64,000 nucleotides of DNA from Filosporella fistucella (lineage: Eukaryota; Ascomycota; Leotiomycetes; Helotiales): positions 744,001-808,000 of the forward strand of contig JAQJZZ010000005.1 of the NCBI GenBank assembly GCA_030077755.1, read 5' to 3'. How positions within the stretch are numbered: the first letter of the stretch is position 1; each line of letters starts with the position of its first letter. The translations under genes were made by a program, and so were the position numbers. This document shows, in pieces, positions 58,803 through 64,000 of this stretch. The notes beneath the pieces are model-generated. The model ran no database searches. It worked only from the letters and a program-made list of their open reading frames with translations, and was not told the origin of the DNA.

Positions 58803-60174
58803 CTATCTCCTCTCATGACTTCTCCTCTCCCTCTCCCTATCCTCTCGTCCCCTTGAGCTCCTCCTTGAACTCTGGTGACTCTTCCTCTTGGAGCTAGCAG
58901 GTCGTCGGTCATGGTCCCTCTCCCTCTCTCTTTCTAAATCCTGCTCATGCTCTCTTTCTCGTCTCCTCTCATGATAGCCCTGTGGGCCATCCTGCTGGCT
59001 GCCTTCTCCAAGCATTGCATCGTCATCGAGCTCTATGATTCGCCCATCTGAATCGACTCTTGCTTCTCGTTCGAGACGCGTTTCACGACCACGTTTGTGG
59101 CAGTACCAGAATACGAACAATAGGACTGTGTCGGGTTAGTGGATTGAAGTTACGTGAGTTGGGGAAATGTGACATACCAAATAGTCCTAGAGAGAGCAAG
59201 ACATTCGTGCCCATGAATGCTGGCCAACGGAGTTTTAAAGCATTCATGATAGTCTTCAACATTGTCACCACAGCACCCGGCTTCGTAACCAAATCTTTGA
59301 GACTTGTAGGCTTCAAGAAGTTCTTTGCAGCAGCCCCAAATGTAGCGGCTCCTCCTGCGGCTGCAGCACCACTTCCACTCGATCCAGCGGTCCCAAATGC
59401 CTGTGCTTCTGTAGCCACAGCCAACAATTCTGGCGCCAAGTTCTTAGTCAATTTATCTGGCAATTGTGTAACCAACTTCTGTAAGAAAGAAGGCAAGTGA
59501 TCGTATGATTTGGCCAGCGTGCCTTGAGAATCGTCGAGGAGATGGACGAGATCGTCATAAGCTGTTGGGACACCATTCATCAGATCTTTGAGAATGACGG
59601 TGAATTTCTGGACCAGCACTTGTGATTCTTTGCTCAGTGAGAAGGCGCGGTTATTGATGGCGGAGAGGTTGAGATCTTCGAGGATACGGTTTATATCATC
59701 TTCTTCGCTGGCTGCTTCATTCGGGGTGACGACATTAGAATCAGGAGAGAGATTGGGAGATTTCTTTCCCTATGTCATGTCAGTGTAACCCCACAACATT
59801 GAGGTTCAGTGAATTACCTTCTTAGTGAACGTCCTCTGCAAGAATGCGAATCTTCCACCCTTCGCATCTTTATCTCCTGGTCGACTATTATCGATTCCTT
59901 TTCCTTTGTCTTTGCGCTTCTCCCTTGGGGTATCGTGGGCTGTTCCATTCCCATCGTGTACTACCATCTGCGCAGCATTGTTTGTCGAATCTCCAGCTTC
60001 TGAAGCCCATCCTAATGGTCTATCAGGCAGAGGGGGAGGCGTGCCTTCAGCTGAGACGACACGCTGGAGGAAATGCTCATCTTCTTCACTGATGAGAGGG
60101 GTCTGTTTCCCTTCCTCAACCCTCTTCTCGGCTTGGTGCTTCTTAACTTTCTTGTATGTGAAGTATTCCAACAT
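58803..60174 (-). CDS. One-TM hypothetical protein with charged C-terminal tail, three exons
   Basis: Exons 60174-59818, 59769-59178 and 59125-58803, giving 423 residues. The start MLEYFTYKKVKKHQAEKRVE resembles a conserved fungal family sometimes labelled ring-like domain protein; no zinc-binding RING cysteines are present here, so the label would be misleading. Middle region: helical segments (EDDINRILEDLNLSAINNRA, VQKFTVILKDLMNGVPTAYD, SYDHLPSFLQKLVTQLP) and an Ala/Gly-rich linker. One transmembrane helix spans the exon 2/3 join (NVLLSLGLFVLLFVFWYCHK, about residues 305-325). The tail is highly charged, Arg/Glu-rich (REREHEQDLERERERDHDRR) and ends SHERR. A nearby upstream in-frame Met exists, but the one at 60174 fits the family start. 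Cellular role unknown; perhaps organelle-membrane associated. Confidence 0.75.
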
Positions 60175-61046
60175 CTTTGCGATATTCGACTGGAACTGTG
60201 GATCGTGATGCGAAAAGCAGGTTATTGTTGATGTTTTCAAGGAGGAAGGCGATATGGAGAATGGAGAAATGAACTTGCTTTTACTTGGAGGGGTTTCATT
60301 GAAGTTGAAATAATGTCTCACACTGCCTCACACCTCAGCTGTAGTGTTCGCTTTCAGCCACACGTCATTGTTGAATGATGCGCAAAATCAAGGATGTTGG
60401 AATGAAGTGACGAATCATATCCCCTGTAAGCTGAGCCACATCATAATCACATGTTTGCCCCCTTGCTTTCTCTTATTTTGTGGCTGGTGCATGCAACCTT
60501 ACCATTCTGTCTCACAGACTTACCCATAACTAATATTCTCATTGCAATGACCTTGCCTTTTCTTTCTTTCTCAAAATGTTTTGGTGCCATTTTGATTTTT
60601 ATTTAAAAATAAAGAGCTCTCTAGTATTCCTTCCTCTAAGTCGAGGTTTGAAATAGTACAGTGTAACCATTGATTAGTGTTTGGAGCAATGCTTACCTCA
60701 ATACTAAATCTCAAAGTCCTCTTTTATCCCATTTAGCAGGAAATTACTAGAATGATGTACGCATTGTGCATGAGTCTCACTAAAACGTAGCCTTATTGTT
60801 TATCTCTCAGTGTTGAGGGAAAATCCCGAACAATATATCAATTCCCTATTCTTCTCTTACATGAATAACACCCAAAGCCGGAGACGACTCCGTGAAGGAC
60901 CGAGTCCGTTACCTCTTCTATTTCAGGGTGTGCTTCAACCCCGAATCATTTCAAACTCAATTAGTTTTAATTGATCTCTACCCTAATTTTACTCACGTAA
61001 AGAAATCCCCTAAATTGATTATCTCACCACCATACATTAGCTCCCA
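60175..61046. other. Intergenic region between divergent genes
   Basis: 872 bp holding the promoters of the one-TM protein (-) and the small membrane protein (+). Short frames only. Bases 60540-60640 are T/A-rich. Confidence 0.55.
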
Positions 61047-61769
61047 ATGTTGTCCGGGAAGTCGGCACTCTCACTATGTCAACAATCCTCATCTGTAACC
61101 CACGCCCACGATCCATCAGAAACATGCTCAAGAATCTATGGCATCTCTCTCCCCTCCATTTCCTTGGCCTCAATAGCAATTGGCTTCATATCTTTCACCT
61201 TCACACTCCTAATCTGGCTGCACACCTACTGGTCCGCATTCCTAACTATCGGATCCGCTCCCTCTCAAATACAAGACGCGTTATCTACTCTCCGGCAATC
61301 GCTATATGAGGAGCGTGAATATCTGAAGCGCAAAAGACGAAGAGGAGATGCGCATTATGTAGCGGATGGTGATAGGAAGAAGGGAGATAAAGGCGGGAAC
61401 TTGTACTATGAGGGTGGACCAACGAAGATTATAAATGATGCGGTCAAAGATCTTATTAGAGATTTCAAGAGATACGAGACTCCATTTTTGGAGAGCCCGC
61501 ATACAGGAAGAGAGAAAGAATTGGAGTGGAGTTTTGATGCGACCCAGCAGTACTACAGGTGTGATTTTGGGCATAGAATACTGTGGTTGAGAAGTAAAGG
61601 AGGAATAGAGGATATTGCTGATAGATTGCAAAAGATACAAACGCGAAGGGTAGCTGTTGAGGTTACAGAGATGAGTTTTTTGGTCAAGGACTTGATGGGG
61701 ATGGTTCGAAATGTAGAGGATCGAGTGGGCAGGGTGGAAGAAAGGTTGAGGATGAGTAGGATTGAGTAA
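61047..61769 (+). CDS. Small hypothetical membrane protein with coiled-coil C-terminus
   Basis: 240 residues in one exon. One long hydrophobic segment at about residues 36-66 (SISLASIAIGFISFTFTLLI, then WLHTYWSAFLTIG) is likely one or two membrane passes. The rest is hydrophilic: a helical QIQDALSTLRQSLYEEREYL, then KRKRRRG, a conserved-looking YRCDFGHRILWLRSKGGIED, and a C-terminal coiled coil with heptad spacing (VKDLMGMVRNVEDRVGRVEE). This layout is seen in fungal hypothetical proteins of unknown role; I recognise no named family. It lies convergent with bre2, with only 116 bp between the two stop codons. Confidence 0.7.
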   Translation: MLSGKSALSLCQQSSSVTHAHDPSETCSRIYGISLPSISLASIAIGFISFTFTLLIWLHTYWSAFLTIGSAPSQIQDALSTLRQSLYEEREYLKRKRRRGDAHYVADGDRKKGDKGGNLYYEGGPTKIINDAVKDLIRDFKRYETPFLESPHTGREKELEWSFDATQQYYRCDFGHRILWLRSKGGIEDIADRLQKIQTRRVAVEVTEMSFLVKDLMGMVRNVEDRVGRVEERLRMSRIE

Positions 61770-61885
61770 AAGATCACTGGGTCCAAAAAAATGATCGTTC
61801 AAACCAGTCAGGAAATTTTGGTACATAATATGGTACACACAGGTAAAAAGCTTGGTTATTTTGCAAAGGTATCTTCCAACTCCGA

Positions 61886-63705
61886 TTAATCATCTTCCTG
61901 GACCAGCTCTCTAATTTCCGGACCCAGAGCGCCACCGAGCATACCGTTTGGTACAGAGACACCAGCTGAAGCATTTGTTGCGCCTCTTCCGCTGATGCCG
62001 CCGTCTTGCATCCAGAAATCTACCTCGTCTATAATATCGTACACAATATCCTCCACAATTTGCTCATCATAGCGCTCAGCTGTTGGTCTTAGCTTCTGGA
62101 GCTTTGATGGCGGTGTAGGTTGCTCGTTTCCAATCATATCAACCTCGTCATCATCTTCAAATCCTAGAGGTGGGAACCAGAAATCAGGACCAAAGTTTAC
62201 CTCCGCAGCTCCACCTCGAAAAACAGAGACTGCGGGATAGTAACCCAGCATGCCATTATCTAGTCCCTCTCTTGCTCCTAACTGTCCAACTGCTGGTTTC
62301 GAAGCAGGTGGGAGGAACGCAAGTAGGTTCTCGAAAGCAGTACCCATCAGAACACCATTTTTGTAGATCTTGATGTTAGAATTCGGAAGAGTGCGAAGCG
62401 ATGGGCATGGATGTGTAGGGCTTGGGTCCTGTCCTCCTCCAGCGAGTCCACCAGTTGATGAGATGACCGGGGAAGGATTCATCAAGTCCTCAAGTTCCTT
62501 CGTTGCATGGTATTCGATTTGTTCAAAGTAGAGATGTGCTTTGAATCGAATTGGTACACGATCTCGAATAATGTCTGCCTTCTCAATTCCAATATTGCCA
62601 TCATCTGCAAGATCCACTGCAGGGTTGTACTGTCCTTCGACAACTTTTCGGTGAAGGGTTTCAGAGGGTAGGTTGATTTCCAGCCCAATCACGTCTCCTT
62701 CCTTTATGTCCTCCCCAGGTGGGAAGAAATCTTTTGGTCTCGACATAAAGACTTTCTGGCCTGCTACGTCTCGTATCCCATAACTGTAAGCATCAAATCC
62801 GACTGGCGCATCCAATGTTGCCTCTCTCCTGGCCCATCCCATACGAACATGTCCATTGGCACTCTCGGTTCCATGTGAGCCGCTCGATTTCCGTTTTGGT
62901 ATGCCACTTGTGATCTTACATTCCCAGTACCATCTACCCTCTCTCACACCCACGTTCGCTTTGGCCATTCTGAATCCTTTGTCCGTGGTGATATGCTTGC
63001 CCGATTCATCGAGGAACATATGGGTGGCTGTATCCTCGAAATTAAATCGAGGAGCAAATGGCTCAGTCTCTGATTGTCGATAGAAGAGAGAAGAAGGGAA
63101 AGCAGGGTCTGCAATGCAGTGGGTGTAGTGAAACCCCTTTTTATTGTAGACACTGGCATAGTTAGCATTGATATCAAGGAAGTTTTGAAAACGTACTGGT
63201 CACTGGTTCCGTTAAATTGGATTTCTGTGCCATCTGGAGCTGATTTTATATGCGAGGGAGTAAATACTGGGCCTCTTGGAACCTCGAAATCTGCAAGCTT
63301 GGGGTGTGCGAGCTTGTAGCGCATCGGAGCAGGCGCATCGATCTTCTGCTTCTTTTTCGCCGAACCACGATCTGGCGTCGCTCGTCCACTGCTATCTGGC
63401 GCTGTGGATCCAGCTTTAGATTCTCGTTTCTTCAAGGTTTCCTTCTTCGCTCTTGGGGCGCGTTCTCGTGCGAGGGGTGCATCTTCCTGCTTCGCCTTGA
63501 AATCGGGGTTGAGAGGGGATGATACAGCAGGTTGGTGATCATCCTCGAGTGCGCGTTTCTGAGGAAGGGTTACCGGATTGAAAGTTGGTGTCGCCTCCCT
63601 CTGAGGAGAGGCATCTCCAGCAGACATGTCGGGATTCTTCTTAATAACTCGGCGAGGAGTCTTTTTGGTAACCTTCCTCGTTGCCTTCTTCTTTTTGGGC
63701 GCCAT
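61886..63705 (-). CDS. bre2: Bre2/Ash2-like SPRY subunit of the Set1C/COMPASS histone H3K4 methyltransferase
   Basis: Exons 63705-63197 and 63152-61886, giving 591 residues. Bre2 stabilises the Set1 methyltransferase complex for H3K4 methylation. The N-terminus (MAPKKKKATRKVTKKTPRRV) is Lys/Arg-rich, nuclear-localisation-like and disordered to about residue 135. Then RYKLAHPKLADFEVPRGPVF and, rebuilt across the intron, NGTSDHVYNKKGFHYTHCIA, followed by FYRQSETEPFAPRFNFED. The SPRY domain spans about residues 215-460: DKGFRMAKANVGVREGRWYW, HVRMGWARREATLDAPVGFD, SYGIRDVAGQKVFMSRPKDF, EGDVIGLEINLPS and NSNIKIYKNGVLMGTAFENL. The tail is acidic (EQIVEDIVYDIIDEVDFWMQ), matching the Sdc1-binding DPY-30 contact seen in relatives. 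The intron acceptor chosen (GCCAG) restores VYNKKGFHY; the nearer AAAAG would shift frame. Confidence 0.93.
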
Positions 63706-64000
63706 TCTTGCGATCTGAGGGATGTGCACGGACCACTTCGTTACCCCAGACTTTGATCAACTTGTGCTTTGTCTTGTTTGCAGAGATCAACTTGTCAAGG
63801 ACATCTATTATTATACAGATATTACGCTTTCAAGACAAACAATCATCTCTGATTCGCTTTCGAGTTTGAAGGTTCTCGAGTCTGCCCTCAAATTCGGCTT
63901 CATGCCTCTCTTGTTCTGCGTGTTTTTGATTCCTCCCTAGCTTTCCTGTGAATTCAAGACGCCATTGCCGTTGTCGTCAGGTTCTCTTTTGCTACATTTC
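63706..64000. other. Upstream region of bre2, right edge
   Basis: 295 bp to the window end. Short + frames without a domain; the next gene, if any, starts beyond the window. Confidence 0.5.

Noticed and set aside
1..64000. CRISPR array, rRNA, integron or prophage elements
   Set aside because: No regularly spaced repeats or rRNA-like blocks; the sequence is eukaryotic with spliceosomal introns.

Overview
The window is a gene-rich piece of a filamentous ascomycete (Pezizomycotina) genome. The gene content and moderately AT-rich intergenic DNA suggest a Leotiomycete, perhaps a Botrytis/Sclerotinia relative; this is an inference from style, not a database match. The eukaryotic, fungal nature is clear: genes carry short introns (about 45-70 nt) with GTANGT-like donors and CTAAC/CTGAC-like branch sites, and the products include both subunits of fungal type I fatty acid synthase, Arp9, Bre2, a HET-domain protein and a tannase-type esterase. 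I resolved exon-intron structures by following reading phase and family conservation. Coordinates of spliced genes run from start codon to stop codon and include introns.

Layout. 1-8.9 kb: the cytoplasmic tail of a single-pass membrane protein cut by the left edge, an F-box-like hypothetical gene and an F-box/LRR-type gene. 8.9-11.5 kb: a five-exon Pho84-type phosphate permease, with CACGTG (Pho4/NUC-1 type) boxes far upstream. 11.5-16.5 kb: a gene-poor stretch with a possible relic and a clearly broken alpha/beta-hydrolase. 16.8-19.5 kb: a five-exon SH3/zinc-ribbon-like protein. 22-24.1 kb: prohibitin 1 and the cytochrome bc1 subunit Qcr8, divergent from a 233-bp shared promoter. 25-30.7 kb: a small cysteine-rich secreted protein, a HET-domain protein and a six-exon secreted acid phosphatase with a CACGTG box upstream. 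31.3-45.2 kb: fatty acid synthase alpha and beta genes, head to head around a 1.9-kb promoter. 45.6-55.3 kb: accessory genes: a possible mini-protein, a FAD monooxygenase with an unresolved 5' end, a possible relic of a membrane protein, a secreted Hsp70/actin-fold-like protein and a seven-exon tannase/feruloyl esterase. 56-64 kb: Arp9, a one-TM coiled/charged protein, a small membrane protein and the COMPASS subunit Bre2.

Functional links. Fas1 and Fas2 form one alpha6-beta6 enzyme. Phb1 and Qcr8 both act in the mitochondrial inner membrane. The phosphate permease and acid phosphatase both belong to phosphate acquisition and both have CACGTG upstream, so co-regulation is plausible but untested. 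Arp9 (SWI/SNF-RSC) and Bre2 (Set1 complex) are both chromatin factors but are not adjacent. I saw no convincing mobile element, CRISPR array, tRNA, rRNA or biosynthetic gene cluster, and nothing I would call a new biological system. The best leads are the broken hydrolase, two coding-like relics, the phosphate-regulon boxes and the unresolved monooxygenase start.
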